Source of the DNA: Streptomyces spirodelae
Lineage (GTDB): Bacteria > Actinomycetota > Actinomycetes > Streptomycetales > Streptomycetaceae
DNA length: 64,000 nucleotides
Assembly (NCBI RefSeq): GCF_017676385.1
Contig: NZ_JAFFZN010000021.1
Location: 62,001-126,000 of the forward strand
Direction of reading: 5' to 3'
Shown: positions 24,372 through 33,507 of the stretch, piece after piece
Numbering within the stretch: position 1 is the first letter of the stretch
Layout of the letters: every line of letters begins with the position of its first letter
Position numbers and translations under genes: made by a program
The notes under the pieces: model-generated
Database searches by the model: none
What the model saw: only the letters and a program-made list of their open reading frames with translations
What the model was told of the DNA's origin: nothing

Positions 24372-25243
24372 AGCACCGGAGGCCGACCGAGGCGGGTCAT
24401 GCGCCAAACCGTGGCCCACCGCATCGGCCGACGCGGTGCGCACGAGGTGCGCATGCCTTCGGTGAATCCGCCGAACCAGGCGCGGAGCCCGCCCCAAGAG
24501 CGGGTGCGTGCCAGGGTGAGGAGGGTCCAAGCGCCCAGGTAGACGGGGACGAGTGGCGCCGGCAGGTGGCGTTTGGCCAGCCAGACCCGGTTGCGGGCGA
24601 CCATGCGGTGGAAGACCGCGTGCCGGGTCGGTGACGTCCATGGGTGCTGGAGCACGACGTCCGGCTCGTAGAGCACCTTCCAGCCCGCGTCCAGAGCGCG
24701 CCAGGCCAGGTCGGTCTCCTCATGGGCGTAGAAGAAGGCATCCGGCCAACCGCCGGTCTGCTCCAGCATCCGGGCCGCGAGGGCATGGCCGCCGCCGAGG
24801 AAGGTGGTGACCGGTCCGCCGCGCATCGGGTCACCGGCCCGCAGCCGGGGCACATGGCGGCGCTGGGTGCGCCCGCGCTCGTCGCAGATCCGGAAGCTGA
24901 CGATGCCCAGCCGCTCGTCCTGCTCGTAGAGGCGGGCCAGGCGGGTGAAGACATCGCGGCTGATCAGCAGTCCGTCATCGTCCAGGTCCACCACCACATC
25001 GACGTCCCCGAACTCCGCCAGACGGGCGAGGGCCGCGTTCCGGCCGCCTGTCACGCCCAGGTTCTCCGGCAGTTCGAGACCCGTCACCCTCTTGGGCAGT
25101 GACGGAAGCGGTGCCCCGTTCCCGATGACCACCACCCGCTGCGCAGGCGTCTCCTGCGAGGCGACCGACTCCAGCAGCTCCATCAGCTCGGCAGGCCGGT
25201 TGCCCATTGTCAGGATGGCGACGCCGATACGCGGGTGACTCAC
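24368..25243 (-). CDS. Family 2 glycosyltransferase, 291 aa
   Basis: A GT-A fold: N-terminal VAILTMGNRPAELMELLESV, ENLGVTGGRNAAL, then the metal-binding DLDDD (about residue 87) and the late FFYAHEETDLAWRALDAGW block containing the ED-type catalytic region. The mature-length protein has no clear membrane helix except a weak hydrophobic stretch near residue 240. It probably adds a sugar to a cell-surface glycan. Its neighbours (epimerase remnant, CDP-alcohol transferase) fit an old glycan locus better than the polyketide pathway. Confidence 0.85.
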   Translation of the reverse strand: MSHPRIGVAILTMGNRPAELMELLESVASQETPAQRVVVIGNGAPLPSLPKRVTGLELPENLGVTGGRNAALARLAEFGDVDVVVDLDDDGLLISRDVFTRLARLYEQDERLGIVSFRICDERGRTQRRHVPRLRAGDPMRGGPVTTFLGGGHALAARMLEQTGGWPDAFFYAHEETDLAWRALDAGWKVLYEPDVVLQHPWTSPTRHAVFHRMVARNRVWLAKRHLPAPLVPVYLGAWTLLTLARTRSWGGLRAWFGGFTEGMRTSCAPRRPMRWATVWRMTRLGRPPVL

Positions 25244-25330
25244 AGATGAACGCTCCGTTCCTCGGGACTGAGGCAGATGCTAACGGTCCGCGTGACGGGG
25301 CCGACCACAGGAGAGCATGGCCCGTGATCC

Positions 25331-26197
25331 TCAGCGCAGGGCGGCCTCGGCCAGGAGGTTCAGCTGGCCGGGGGCTGCCGTGCAGGGGAAGACGAGGAGT
25401 TCGTCGCAGCCGGCTTCGGCGTAGGCCGTGGCCGTCTCGCGGAGCGACTCCGCGTCGGTGATGACGGCCTTGGCGGCCATCTCCGCCTTGGGGCCGATGA
25501 AGGCGTAGTAGGCACGCAGATAGTGCTCCGCCGTGGTGCGCGCTTCGGGGCCCAGGCAGGCGTAGACGAGGGCGACCAGGCGCGGGCTGTCGGTGCGGCC
25601 CTCGGTGCGCCAGGCCGCGCGGGCCTGCTGCGCCAGGTCGGCGTAGGCCGTGGCGGAGCTGCCGCCGGCGATCCAGCCGTTCGCATGGCGGGCGGCGCGG
25701 CGCATGGCTGCGGGGGTGTGGCCGCCGACGATCAGTTCGGGGCCGGGTGGGGTCGGGCGGGGGCCGACGCCCGTGACGCCGGTGTCGGTCTGCTTGCCGT
25801 CCCAGATGTTGCGGAGTTCGGTCAGGAGGGAGTCCAGGCGGCGGCCCCGGTTGCGGTAGGGCGCACCCGTTGCCTGGAAGTCGTCCTCCCTGCCGCCCGC
25901 CGCGGTGCCGACGGTCAGCCGGCCGCCGGAGATCTCGTGCAGGGTGGCCAGTTGTTTGGCCAACAGCGGGGTGCCGGGGCGGTAGGCCGCCAGGAGGATG
26001 CTGGTGGCCAGCCGGATGCGCGTGGTGACTGCTGCCGCCGCGGTGAGCGCTGTGAGGGGTTCGTAGCTGTCGTAGACGAGGCGGTCGAGTACGCCCAGCG
26101 TCGAGAAGCCGTGCTCCTCGGCGCGGACCGCCCAGTCGACGAGCCGCCGCCCGTCGACGTCGGGCACGGTGGTGGGCAGGCCCACTCCGATCTCCAC
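25331..26197 (-). CDS. LLM-class F420-dependent oxidoreductase, 288 aa
   Basis: A luciferase-like monooxygenase-fold protein: start MEIGVGLPTTVPDVDGRRLVDWA, middle SGGRLTVGTAAGGREDDFQATG (about residues 90-111) and PELIVGGHTPAAMRRAARHANGW (about 155). It has the normal length for actinobacterial F420 oxidoreductases. It would transfer hydride between F420 and a substrate. It follows the methyltransferase gene after 11 nt and is the last gene of the halogenase operon driven from the box at 30297-30328, so it may reduce a ring of the polyketide. Confidence 0.85.
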   Translation of the reverse strand: MEIGVGLPTTVPDVDGRRLVDWAVRAEEHGFSTLGVLDRLVYDSYEPLTALTAAAAVTTRIRLATSILLAAYRPGTPLLAKQLATLHEISGGRLTVGTAAGGREDDFQATGAPYRNRGRRLDSLLTELRNIWDGKQTDTGVTGVGPRPTPPGPELIVGGHTPAAMRRAARHANGWIAGGSSATAYADLAQQARAAWRTEGRTDSPRLVALVYACLGPEARTTAEHYLRAYYAFIGPKAEMAAKAVITDAESLRETATAYAEAGCDELLVFPCTAAPGQLNLLAEAALR

Positions 26198-26208
26198 GGT
26201 CGGTCTCC

Positions 26209-27252
26209 TTAACGTCGGGCGGCCCGTTTGCGGGCGATCAGCAGGGTGTTGCCGAGCGGCAGCGGATGGCTGGTCACGTCGGTGAAGCCGGCCTGCTCCA
26301 TCCAGCCGGTGCAGTGGCCGGGGTGGTATCCGGCGCCTGCCGGGGTCATCACCAGCATGTGGAGGCTGGCGATCAGCGAGGCGAGTTCCGGCTTGTCGCC
26401 GTTCATCGGGTCGTAGACGAGCAGCGCGCCGCCCTCGTTGACGGCCGCGTACGCCTTCTCGATGAGCGTGCGGCGCTCGTCGCGGGAGAAGTCGGCGAGT
26501 ACGTGGCCGATGACGACGACGTCCGCGGGTGGCAGGGGGTCGGTGAAGAAGTCACCCCCTGAGAAGGTGACGTTTTCCGGTACCCCGAGATCCTTGGTGT
26601 GCTCCGCGCAGGGTTCGGCGTTCTGCGGGCGGTCGAAGACGGTTGCCGTCAGGCCGGGGCGCTCGCGGACGATGCGCGCCGCGAGGTTGCCGCGCGCTCC
26701 GCCCACGTCGGTGAGGGTGTTGTATCCGGACCAGTCCAGTGCCTCCAGGAGGTGGGGGATCAGCGGCTGGCTGAGGGAGTCCTGCATGGCCAGGAACATC
26801 CGCCGCGCGTGCGGATCGCTGAGCATGGCCTCGAAGTCGCCCTCGGCCTGCGGCTTTCCGGTGCGCAGCGCCTCGGTGAGCCGGCCCCAGGCCGGGTAGA
26901 GGACGAAGCCCGCGCCCTCCAGGAAGCCGCCCTGGTAGTCGGGGCCGCGCACCAGATGCCGCTGGGCCGCCTCGCTGTTGCGGTAGCGGCCGTACTGCCG
27001 TTCCAGCAGCCCGACGGCGGTCAGCGCGTCGAAGAAGTCCGACGCGGCGCGCGGGTGCAGACCCAGCGCGGCCCGTAGTTCCTCGGCCTCCGCCGTGCCG
27101 TCGGCCGTCTCGGCGAGCGCTGTGAACACGCCCAGTTCCAGCGCGCTGAGCAGCAGCTTGGAGGCGGCGAAGCCGAGGCCGAGCTGGGCGATCCCGGCCG
27201 CCTGTGGCGAGTCCAGGACGGTGGATTCCGGTACCGGGGAAACGGAGGTCAT
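26209..27252 (-). CDS. SAM-dependent O-methyltransferase, 347 aa
   Basis: Third methyltransferase of the same family: KLLLSALELGVFTALAE in the N-terminal domain, SAM loop LTDVGGARGNLAARI (about residue 185), FDRPQNAE and IGHVLADFSRDE. The first loop residue pattern is LTDVGG where the 15003 paralogue has VLDVGG, a small variation. The ATGA overlap with the upstream POT transporter gene shows translational coupling. It likely O-methylates a phenol or hydroxyl of the chlorinated polycycle. Confidence 0.9.
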   Translation of the reverse strand: MTSVSPVPESTVLDSPQAAGIAQLGLGFAASKLLLSALELGVFTALAETADGTAEAEELRAALGLHPRAASDFFDALTAVGLLERQYGRYRNSEAAQRHLVRGPDYQGGFLEGAGFVLYPAWGRLTEALRTGKPQAEGDFEAMLSDPHARRMFLAMQDSLSQPLIPHLLEALDWSGYNTLTDVGGARGNLAARIVRERPGLTATVFDRPQNAEPCAEHTKDLGVPENVTFSGGDFFTDPLPPADVVVIGHVLADFSRDERRTLIEKAYAAVNEGGALLVYDPMNGDKPELASLIASLHMLVMTPAGAGYHPGHCTGWMEQAGFTDVTSHPLPLGNTLLIARKRAARR

Positions 27253-28811
27253 GCGGGGTCACCTTCCTGGACAGGCGTGGGCGCGGGCTCGGACGCGGAG
27301 CCGGAAGCGGCCCCGGTCTCGTCGGCCTCCGGGGCCAGTCCGCGCGCCACCGTGTGCCGGCGCAGCGCGAGCGTGCCACCGACAGTGAGGGCGAGTACCG
27401 CCAGCAGCAGGTAGTACAGCGCCTCGGGAATGACGTCGATCAGCCGGACGAGGCCGCTGCCCGCGCCGCCGCCGAGCGCGGCGAACAGCCACAGCAGCCC
27501 GAGCATGTGCGCGATGAAGCGGCGCGGCAGCACATCTGCGACAGCGGCGATACCCACGGCGGCGACGATGAGTTCACCGCAGGCGTGCATCAGGTAGACC
27601 ACCAGCAGCCACAGCGGGGAGACCTTCTCGTCGCCGGATGCCAGCCCGGCGGCCAGCGCCATGACCAGGAAGCTGACTCCGGTCAGCAGCAGTCCGGCGG
27701 AGAACTTGGCCGGGACGCCGGCGCGCCCGCCGCCGTGCTTGAGCAGCATCCACGCGAAGACCGGCGCCAGCACGAGAATGAACAGCGGGGTGGCCGACTG
27801 CAGCCAGCTGACGGGCACTTCGAAGCCGAGTACGTCACGGTCGGTGGAATTCTTGGCGAACAGGGTCAGGGACGAGCCGTCCTGGGCGATCAGCGACCAG
27901 AACAGGGTCGAGCCGAGAAAGATCCACAGGAACGAGCGCAACCGCCTGCGGTCGCCGGGCCCCAGCTCACGGCTGCGGTAGAGCACGGTGTAGGCGACGA
28001 CGGGTGCGACGATCGAGGCCATGCCGACCAAGGCGATGCCACTGCCGGCCGTCAGGGCTCCGGCCGCTGCCATACCGCCCAGCAGCAGCGTGAGCACACC
28101 CGCGACAGTTCCCACCCGCCGTTTGACACGGCGCGCCTCCTCCACTTCCAGCGGCCGACCGGGCTTCTCGCCCACGCCCTGGAACTGCGGCTTGGCCAGA
28201 GCGACCTGGATGGTACCGATGAGCATGGCGGTGCCCGATACGCCGAAGCCGAGCCGCCAGTCGACTCGTTCGCCGAGGAACCCGGCGATCAGCGGCGAGG
28301 TCAGCGCGCTGACCTGGATGCCCACATAGATCAACGAGATGCCCGCCTCGCGGCGCCCGTTGTCCTTGAACATCAGGTTGAGCAGGGCCTGGTGGTTGGG
28401 CTTGTACAGGCCCATGCCGACGGCCAGCAGGACGAGCGCGAGCGGGGTGAGCCACAGCAGCGGCGTGGCCAGCGCGAAGTGGCCCGCGGTGGTGACGGCG
28501 GCGCCGAGCAGCAGCGTGCGGCGGGGGCCGAGCAGCCGGTCGGCGATCCAGCCGCCGGGCAGGCACAACATGAAGGCCAGCCCGATCCAGGCGCCGAACA
28601 GCGCGGCGGCGTCCGCCTTGGCGAGCCCGAGCCCTCCCTCGTCGCGGGGCGCGACGGCGAACAGTACGAGGATCGCCTGCATCCCGAAGAAGCCGAAGCG
28701 CTCCCACAGGTCGCTCATGAACAGGGTGCGGAACCAGTTGGGCCAGGGGCGCAGCGAGGCTGAGGCGCTGTCCTTCCCCGGCGCCGGGGAGGCGGAGTCG
28801 GCGGCGGTCAC
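27249..28811 (-). CDS. POT/PTR-family transporter, 520 aa
   Basis: About 12-14 hydrophobic segments. The start LFMSDLWERFGFFGMQAILVLF carries the ExxER-type region of proton-dependent oligopeptide transporters, followed by GGWIADRLLGPRR and GMGLYKPNHQALL (about residues 85-145). Family members normally import peptides with protons. In polyketide clusters they are thought to export the product or a peptide-like compound. It overlaps the halogenase stop upstream and the methyltransferase downstream by 4 nt each, so it is a firm operon member. Confidence 0.9.
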   Translation of the reverse strand: MTAADSASPAPGKDSASASLRPWPNWFRTLFMSDLWERFGFFGMQAILVLFAVAPRDEGGLGLAKADAAALFGAWIGLAFMLCLPGGWIADRLLGPRRTLLLGAAVTTAGHFALATPLLWLTPLALVLLAVGMGLYKPNHQALLNLMFKDNGRREAGISLIYVGIQVSALTSPLIAGFLGERVDWRLGFGVSGTAMLIGTIQVALAKPQFQGVGEKPGRPLEVEEARRVKRRVGTVAGVLTLLLGGMAAAGALTAGSGIALVGMASIVAPVVAYTVLYRSRELGPGDRRRLRSFLWIFLGSTLFWSLIAQDGSSLTLFAKNSTDRDVLGFEVPVSWLQSATPLFILVLAPVFAWMLLKHGGGRAGVPAKFSAGLLLTGVSFLVMALAAGLASGDEKVSPLWLLVVYLMHACGELIVAAVGIAAVADVLPRRFIAHMLGLLWLFAALGGGAGSGLVRLIDVIPEALYYLLLAVLALTVGGTLALRRHTVARGLAPEADETGAASGSASEPAPTPVQEGDPA

Positions 28812-30223
28812 GCGGGGCCTCCTTCAGCGCCCGTGGCCTTCGTCCTGGCCAGGTGCAGCTGCGGGCGGAAGGCGAGGTACAGCCCGCCGACGGCGTTCTG
28901 CTCGCTCATGGGGGCCTGCTTCTGCTCGTGGACCTTGTTGAGGTTGGCGAGCGGGTTGGGGTCGCCGCTCTCGGCGCCGTTGAGGTGGGCGTGCACGCTG
29001 GCGTACACGTCCTGTGCGTCCTCCATGTCGGCGATTCCGGTGATGATGCGGTCGAAGGCGTCCTGGAGGTTGAGGTTCTCGCGCTGCGAGGAGGTGAGCT
29101 TCTGGGCGTTGTAGAAGTGGTGCTCCTTGCCGCGGTAGCTCTCGTAGAAGACGGAGACCAGCACCAGCAGCCGCTCGTAGGCGTGCCGGTAGACCGTGTT
29201 GAAGAAGTGCCAGGCTTCCTCTTCCTCGACCTCACCGCGGATGACGCTGCCGAGGGAGGCGCTGGCCAGCATGGCGCTGTAGGTGGCCAGGTGTACGCCG
29301 GTGGACAGCAGCGGGTCGAGGAAGCAGGCGGCGTCGCCGCACATCAGATAGCCGGGGCGGCCGAAGTTCTCGGCCGTGTAGGAGTAGTCCTGCTCGACCT
29401 TCATTCCGCTGACCTGTTCGGCGCCGCCCAGCAGCTTGGTGACGGCGGGGCACTCGGCCAGCACCTGGTCGTAGACCTGCTGGATGCCGCCGAGGCGGTT
29501 GCGCTTCTCGTTGAAGATGTCCCGCCCGGTGACCAGGCCGATGCTGGTGGTGCCGTCGTGCAGCGGGATCACCCAGAACCAGCCGTCGGGTGCCGAGCAG
29601 ACGGCGATGGCGCCCTCGGGGCCGCGGTCCAGCGGTTTGACGTTCTTCCAGTAGGTCCAGGCCGCCACATTGCGGAAGATCTCGTGGTACTGGCGGTTCT
29701 TGACGTGCCGGGCCGCCATGACGCCGCCGCGCCCGGAGGCGTCGATGACGTAGTCGAAGCTGATGCGCCCGTTCTCGGCGGGGTCCTTGGTGCCGGCCCA
29801 CTGGGCGGCGACGGGACGCTCGCCGTCGAACTCCAGCTCCTTGACGGTGATGTTCTCCACGACCTCGACACCCAGCGACTCGGCGTGCCGCAGCAGCAGC
29901 TCGTCGAACTCGGAGCGGATGACCTGCCAGGCATTGGTGCCGTCGTCGCCCAGGTTGTCGAACTTGACCTCCCACTCCTCAGGCCCCCAGAAGAAGTAGG
30001 CGCCGCCCTTGGGCTGGAAGCCGTGGGCCTGCACCTTGTCCCACACGCCGAGCAGTTCGAGGATCGGCCGGCACGAGGGGAGGATCGACTCGCCGATGTG
30101 GTAGCGCGGGAACGTGTCGCGTTCCAGCAGGGTGACCTCGAATCCCTGCTTGGCCAGCAGTCCGGCCGCCGTGGACCCGGCAGGCCCGCCCCCGATGACG
30201 AGGATCTGGGTGGAACCACGCAT
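28808..30223 (-). CDS. FAD-dependent phenol halogenase, 471 aa
   Basis: The N-terminal FAD motif ILVIGGGPAGSTAA and the halogenase signature W-x-W-x-I-P (GWFWVIPL, about residue 218) mark a flavin-dependent halogenase rather than a hydroxylase. GDAACFLDPLLSTGVHLA (about residue 300) is also typical. The family chlorinates activated aromatic rings with FADH2, O2 and chloride; lysolipin and xantholipin clusters have such an enzyme. Of two nearby ATGs I chose 30223, with GGAG 6 nt upstream; the ATG at 30235 sits too close to its GGAGG. It is the first gene of a four-gene operon. Confidence 0.9.
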   Translation of the reverse strand: MRGSTQILVIGGGPAGSTAAGLLAKQGFEVTLLERDTFPRYHIGESILPSCRPILELLGVWDKVQAHGFQPKGGAYFFWGPEEWEVKFDNLGDDGTNAWQVIRSEFDELLLRHAESLGVEVVENITVKELEFDGERPVAAQWAGTKDPAENGRISFDYVIDASGRGGVMAARHVKNRQYHEIFRNVAAWTYWKNVKPLDRGPEGAIAVCSAPDGWFWVIPLHDGTTSIGLVTGRDIFNEKRNRLGGIQQVYDQVLAECPAVTKLLGGAEQVSGMKVEQDYSYTAENFGRPGYLMCGDAACFLDPLLSTGVHLATYSAMLASASLGSVIRGEVEEEEAWHFFNTVYRHAYERLLVLVSVFYESYRGKEHHFYNAQKLTSSQRENLNLQDAFDRIITGIADMEDAQDVYASVHAHLNGAESGDPNPLANLNKVHEQKQAPMSEQNAVGGLYLAFRPQLHLARTKATGAEGGPA

Positions 30224-30296
30224 GAACTTCTCCATTCCTCCGGGGTCCTGGACAGGTCGGTCGGAAGACTCGGACCCTCCCCGGCACGGTGCGCCG

Positions 30297-30328
30297 GACT
30301 GCCGGAGGAGCGGTGGAGACAGCCTTGA
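30297..30328 (-). promoter_or_regulatory. SARP-type promoter for the halogenase operon
   Basis: Minus-strand reading: TCAAGGC, 4 nt, TCCACCG, 8 nt, GCAGTC, 74 nt before the halogenase start. The second heptamer is identical to that at 33434-33440. Confidence 0.65.
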
Positions 30329-30352
30329 AACGTCAGCCCCCCACATACGGTC

Positions 30353-30380
30353 AGGGGCGCGCCCGGATGGGCGCGCCCCT
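30353..30380. terminator. Hairpin after the 30397-31599 monooxygenase
   Basis: A perfect 12-bp GC stem with a 4-nt loop, directly downstream of the monooxygenase stop on the minus strand and upstream of the halogenase promoter. Confidence 0.75.
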
Positions 30381-30396
30381 GCTGGGTGGAGCTGGT

Positions 30397-31599
30397 TCAG
30401 ACGCGGGCGGTCGTCACCGGGTCCTCCCAGGGGACGCGGTAGGAGTAGACCGGCTCGGTGGCCTTCACGCCGAGCTTGAGGAAGAAGGGCAGCACCAGAT
30501 CGCGCACGGCACGCTGGAAGCCGTTGCTGGCGGCCTTCTGGTTGCCGGTCTTGCGCCCCTCCTTGATGATTTTCTCGACGCGGCCCTTGCGAATGCCCTG
30601 GAACGCGGCGAAGGCCCGCTCCGGCTCGCCCAGATCCCGCAGGCACTTGGCCAGCACGATCGCGTCCTCCATCGCCATCGAGGCACCCTGCCCGACGTGC
30701 GGCGAGGTGGCGTGCGCCGCGTCCCCCACCAGGCAGACCCGCCCCTTGTACCAGGTGGGCAGGGAGGGCATGTCGTAGATCGGGTAGCCGATGATCCCGG
30801 ACGGGGTGTCCTCGATCAGCTGCGGCACCGGGTAGTGGTCCTTGCGGTGCTTGGCCAACAGCCGCCGCTGCCACTCCTCGTGGGTGACGGCCTCGATCTC
30901 GCCCCGGGCGGGCTCCCGGGACTGGTGGTAGTTCTCGAACCAGTAGATCTCCCCGCCGGGCGTGGTCTGGTGACCGAAGAACCCGTCGAGGCAGAACGAC
31001 ATCCGCATCGTGCCGTCCTCGGGAGCGCCGTACCGGGAGCGGGTGTAGCCGGCTGTCCCGATGACACCCGTGTACGTCGGCCTGGGGGCGTCCGGCAGCA
31101 CCGAGTACCGCGTCCTGGAGTGGATACCGTCGCAGCCGACCATGAAGTCGCCCTCGGCGGTGGAGCCGTCGCGGAACCGTACGGTGACGCCGTCGCCGGT
31201 CTCGGTGACGCTCTCGAAGAACTTCCCGAACTCGATACGCACCCCCCGCTCCACTGCGGCCTCGCGCAGCCCCTTGTTCAGCAGGCCGCGCTTGAGCAGC
31301 AGCGTCTCCGCCGGGTTCTCGCCGAGCTGCTTGCCCCGGTGGTTGAGGAAGGCGGTGCTGGTGGTGGGCGACCCGTACTGCTCGACGTTCTGCCTGATGC
31401 CCAGGGTCTCCAGCACCGCCAGCCCGTTGGGCGCGAGGTTGAGAAAGGCGCCCACGTCGTCGCGCGGCGCCTCGCTCGCCTCGTGGATGACGGCCTCCAC
31501 ACCGATCCGCTGGAGGTAGAGAGCCAGCACCGGACCGGCGATCCCGCAGCCGATGAGCAGCGCCCTGCGCGACGGTGCCGGCGCTTGTGGGTTACCCAT
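30397..31599 (-). CDS. FAD-dependent monooxygenase, 400 aa (smaller, PHBH-like)
   Basis: A class A flavoprotein without the thioredoxin-like tail of the two larger hydroxylases: FAD motif ALLIGCGIAGPVLALYLQRIG, DG motif MVGCDGIHSRTRY (about residue 165) and GDAAHATSPHVGQGASMAMEDAIVLA (about 300). The size and type match the flavin enzymes credited with xanthone formation in xantholipin-type pathways, but the reaction here cannot be read from sequence. It is transcribed alone from a good SARP-type box and closed by a hairpin. Confidence 0.85.
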   Translation of the reverse strand: MGNPQAPAPSRRALLIGCGIAGPVLALYLQRIGVEAVIHEASEAPRDDVGAFLNLAPNGLAVLETLGIRQNVEQYGSPTTSTAFLNHRGKQLGENPAETLLLKRGLLNKGLREAAVERGVRIEFGKFFESVTETGDGVTVRFRDGSTAEGDFMVGCDGIHSRTRYSVLPDAPRPTYTGVIGTAGYTRSRYGAPEDGTMRMSFCLDGFFGHQTTPGGEIYWFENYHQSREPARGEIEAVTHEEWQRRLLAKHRKDHYPVPQLIEDTPSGIIGYPIYDMPSLPTWYKGRVCLVGDAAHATSPHVGQGASMAMEDAIVLAKCLRDLGEPERAFAAFQGIRKGRVEKIIKEGRKTGNQKAASNGFQRAVRDLVLPFFLKLGVKATEPVYSYRVPWEDPVTTARV

Positions 31600-31651
31600 G
31601 CTTTTCCTCGCCTCTCGTCAAGACAGCGGTTCTGCTGCCGCCGTGTCGGGA

Positions 31652-31683
31652 GCGTAGGCAAGGGCACTTGCGGACCACTCGAA
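31652..31683 (-). promoter_or_regulatory. SARP-type promoter for the 31599 monooxygenase
   Basis: Minus-strand reading: TCGAGTG, 4 nt, GCAAGTG, 8 nt, TACGCT, 53 nt before the start. The -10 is identical to that of the 3624-3655 box. Confidence 0.75.
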
Positions 31684-31703
31684 TGACTGACCCCGCGTGC
31701 CCC

Positions 31704-33359
31704 TCAGTGGTGGCCCCCTCGTACGCGGCGGGGAGCGGAGCCCTCGGTTCCGGGTTTCACCACGGTGAACTGCCCCATCATCCCCTGGTCCTCGTGCTTG
31801 AGCATGTGGCAGTGGAACATGTAAGGGGTGGCCGGATCGACATGCTCCGGCATCGGTACGGCCAGCCGCACCGTCTCCTGCGGGCGCAGATAGACGGTGT
31901 CCTTCAGCCCCCGCAGCCGCGCGGGGACGGGCCGCCCGCCGTACGAGACGACGCTGAAGCTGGTGCCGTGCACATGGAAGGAGTGCGGCACCCCGTCGAT
32001 GCCCTGCACGTCCCACAGTTCGACGGCGCGCGCGGGTGCCACCTGGTCGATACGGTTCATGTCCATCGAGCGGCCGTTGATCTGGATGCCGGACAGCTCG
32101 AAGTACCTCCGGTGCGCGGAACCGGGGGCCGTAGGCGGTTCCGGTGCGCCGGGCAGCTTGCCGGGCACTTCGCCGGAGCCGCGCAGCGTCTTCCCGGCGC
32201 GGAACTGGATGAGGTCGAAGGTGTCCTCGCCGCCGTCCAGCCGCCCGTTGGGGAAGCCGACGCCGAGGTCGGGCGGGTAGCTGCGCAGCACCACCTTCTC
32301 GCCCGGTTCGAAGGGCACAACGATCTCGGCGCGTTCGGCGGGCGCGAGCTGCAGGCGGCGCATCCGCAGGGGGTTCGACAGCAGGCCGCTCTCCTGCGCT
32401 ACGAGGTGGAAGGAGCGGCCGTCGGTGAGTCCGAGGTTGTAGACGCGCGCGTTGGACCCGTTCAGCACGCGCAGCCGCAGCAGCCGGGTGGTGACCTTCA
32501 GATGCGGGTTGTGGGTGCCGTTGACGAAGATGTTGTCGCCGAGGACGCCGAGGGAGCCGGCGCCGGCCAGCTCCTCCATGAAGGAGACGCCGCGCAGCGA
32601 CAGCGAGCCGTCGTCGTGGAAGGCCCGGTCCTGCAGGATGAGCGGCACATCGTCCACGCCGTAGGTGTGCGGCAGGCCGGCGTCCTGGGAGTGCTCGTCC
32701 TCGATCAGGAACAGCCCGGCGATGCCGCGGGTGACGTGGTCGGCGGTCTTGCCGTGCGGGTGCGGGTGGTACCAGAGCGTCGCCGCCGGCTGGTCGAGGC
32801 GCCAGCTGGGCCGCCACACCTCGCCCGGTGCGACCGCCTGATGCGGACCCCCGTCGAACTCGGCGGGCAGGTGCATACCGTGCCAGTGCAGGGTGGTGGT
32901 CTCCGGGAGCCCGTTGGTGAACGCGACCGAGACGGTGTCCCCGCGCCGGGCGCGCAGCGTGGGGCCGAGGAACGGCCCGTTGATGCCCCAGGTGGGGGTC
33001 TTCTTGCCGGGGATCAGGGTGCTGGTGCCGGTGCGGGCCTTGAGGGTGAAGTGCCGTCGGCCGCGGTCGTCCTTCTCCGGCTCCAGCAGTCGGGGTACGG
33101 CCACCGGGTTGCGGAAGTCCAGCTCGCCGACGTTGGACAGCTTGCGGTCGCGGTAGACCATCGCGAAGGTGACGCCGTAGGCGCCGCCGGTCAGCGCGCC
33201 CAGACCCAGCAGCGAGCCCGCGGTGATCAGGATGCGGCGGCGGACGACCCGCTTGCGGCTGCGGGCGGGCGGCCCGGCCTGTGAGCCGTTGCGCCCGCCC
33301 GCGCCGGAGGGATCGGCACCTGCGGGGTCGGGGGTCGCGCTGTGCGGCGGTCTGGTCAT
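31704..33359 (-). CDS. Multicopper oxidase with N-terminal membrane anchor, 551 aa
   Basis: Copper motifs HWHGMH (about residue 157), WYHPHPHG (about 196), HSFHVHG (about 459) and HCHMLKHEDQGMM (about 516) are all present. The N-terminus has a basic stretch (RSRKRVVRRR) followed by one hydrophobic helix (about residues 43-65), so it is probably anchored or Tat-exported. It is more similar to bilirubin-oxidase/CueO-like proteins than the 4187 enzyme. Its ATG at 33359 is divergent from the SDR gene. A weak box (TCGACCG, 4 nt, GTCCCCA, 8 nt, GAATGC) ends 36 nt before the start. It is a candidate for phenol coupling. Confidence 0.9.
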   Translation of the reverse strand: MTRPPHSATPDPAGADPSGAGGRNGSQAGPPARSRKRVVRRRILITAGSLLGLGALTGGAYGVTFAMVYRDRKLSNVGELDFRNPVAVPRLLEPEKDDRGRRHFTLKARTGTSTLIPGKKTPTWGINGPFLGPTLRARRGDTVSVAFTNGLPETTTLHWHGMHLPAEFDGGPHQAVAPGEVWRPSWRLDQPAATLWYHPHPHGKTADHVTRGIAGLFLIEDEHSQDAGLPHTYGVDDVPLILQDRAFHDDGSLSLRGVSFMEELAGAGSLGVLGDNIFVNGTHNPHLKVTTRLLRLRVLNGSNARVYNLGLTDGRSFHLVAQESGLLSNPLRMRRLQLAPAERAEIVVPFEPGEKVVLRSYPPDLGVGFPNGRLDGGEDTFDLIQFRAGKTLRGSGEVPGKLPGAPEPPTAPGSAHRRYFELSGIQINGRSMDMNRIDQVAPARAVELWDVQGIDGVPHSFHVHGTSFSVVSYGGRPVPARLRGLKDTVYLRPQETVRLAVPMPEHVDPATPYMFHCHMLKHEDQGMMGQFTVVKPGTEGSAPRRVRGGHH

Positions 33360-33422
33360 CGCTCCATCATGCCGGAGGTTCGGCAACGCCCGCTGCATTC
33401 CCGGTCGTTGGGGACGGCGCGG

Positions 33423-33454
33423 TCGAGTGGGACTCCACCGGGACGCGGCATGCT
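33423..33454 (+). promoter_or_regulatory. SARP-type promoter for the 33508 SDR gene
   Basis: TCGAGTG, 4 nt, TCCACCG, 8 nt, CATGCT, 53 nt before the ATG. Confidence 0.65.
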
Positions 33455-33507
33455 GCCGCCGCGGCCTGCTGCTGCCGCGTTCCGACGACACGCGGGAGGG
33501 CGATCCC

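Noticed and set aside
28808..30874. 688-aa version of the halogenase
   Set aside because: The N-terminal extension reads through the promoter and the end of the monooxygenase gene in a shadow frame; the FAD motif begins just after the chosen ATG.
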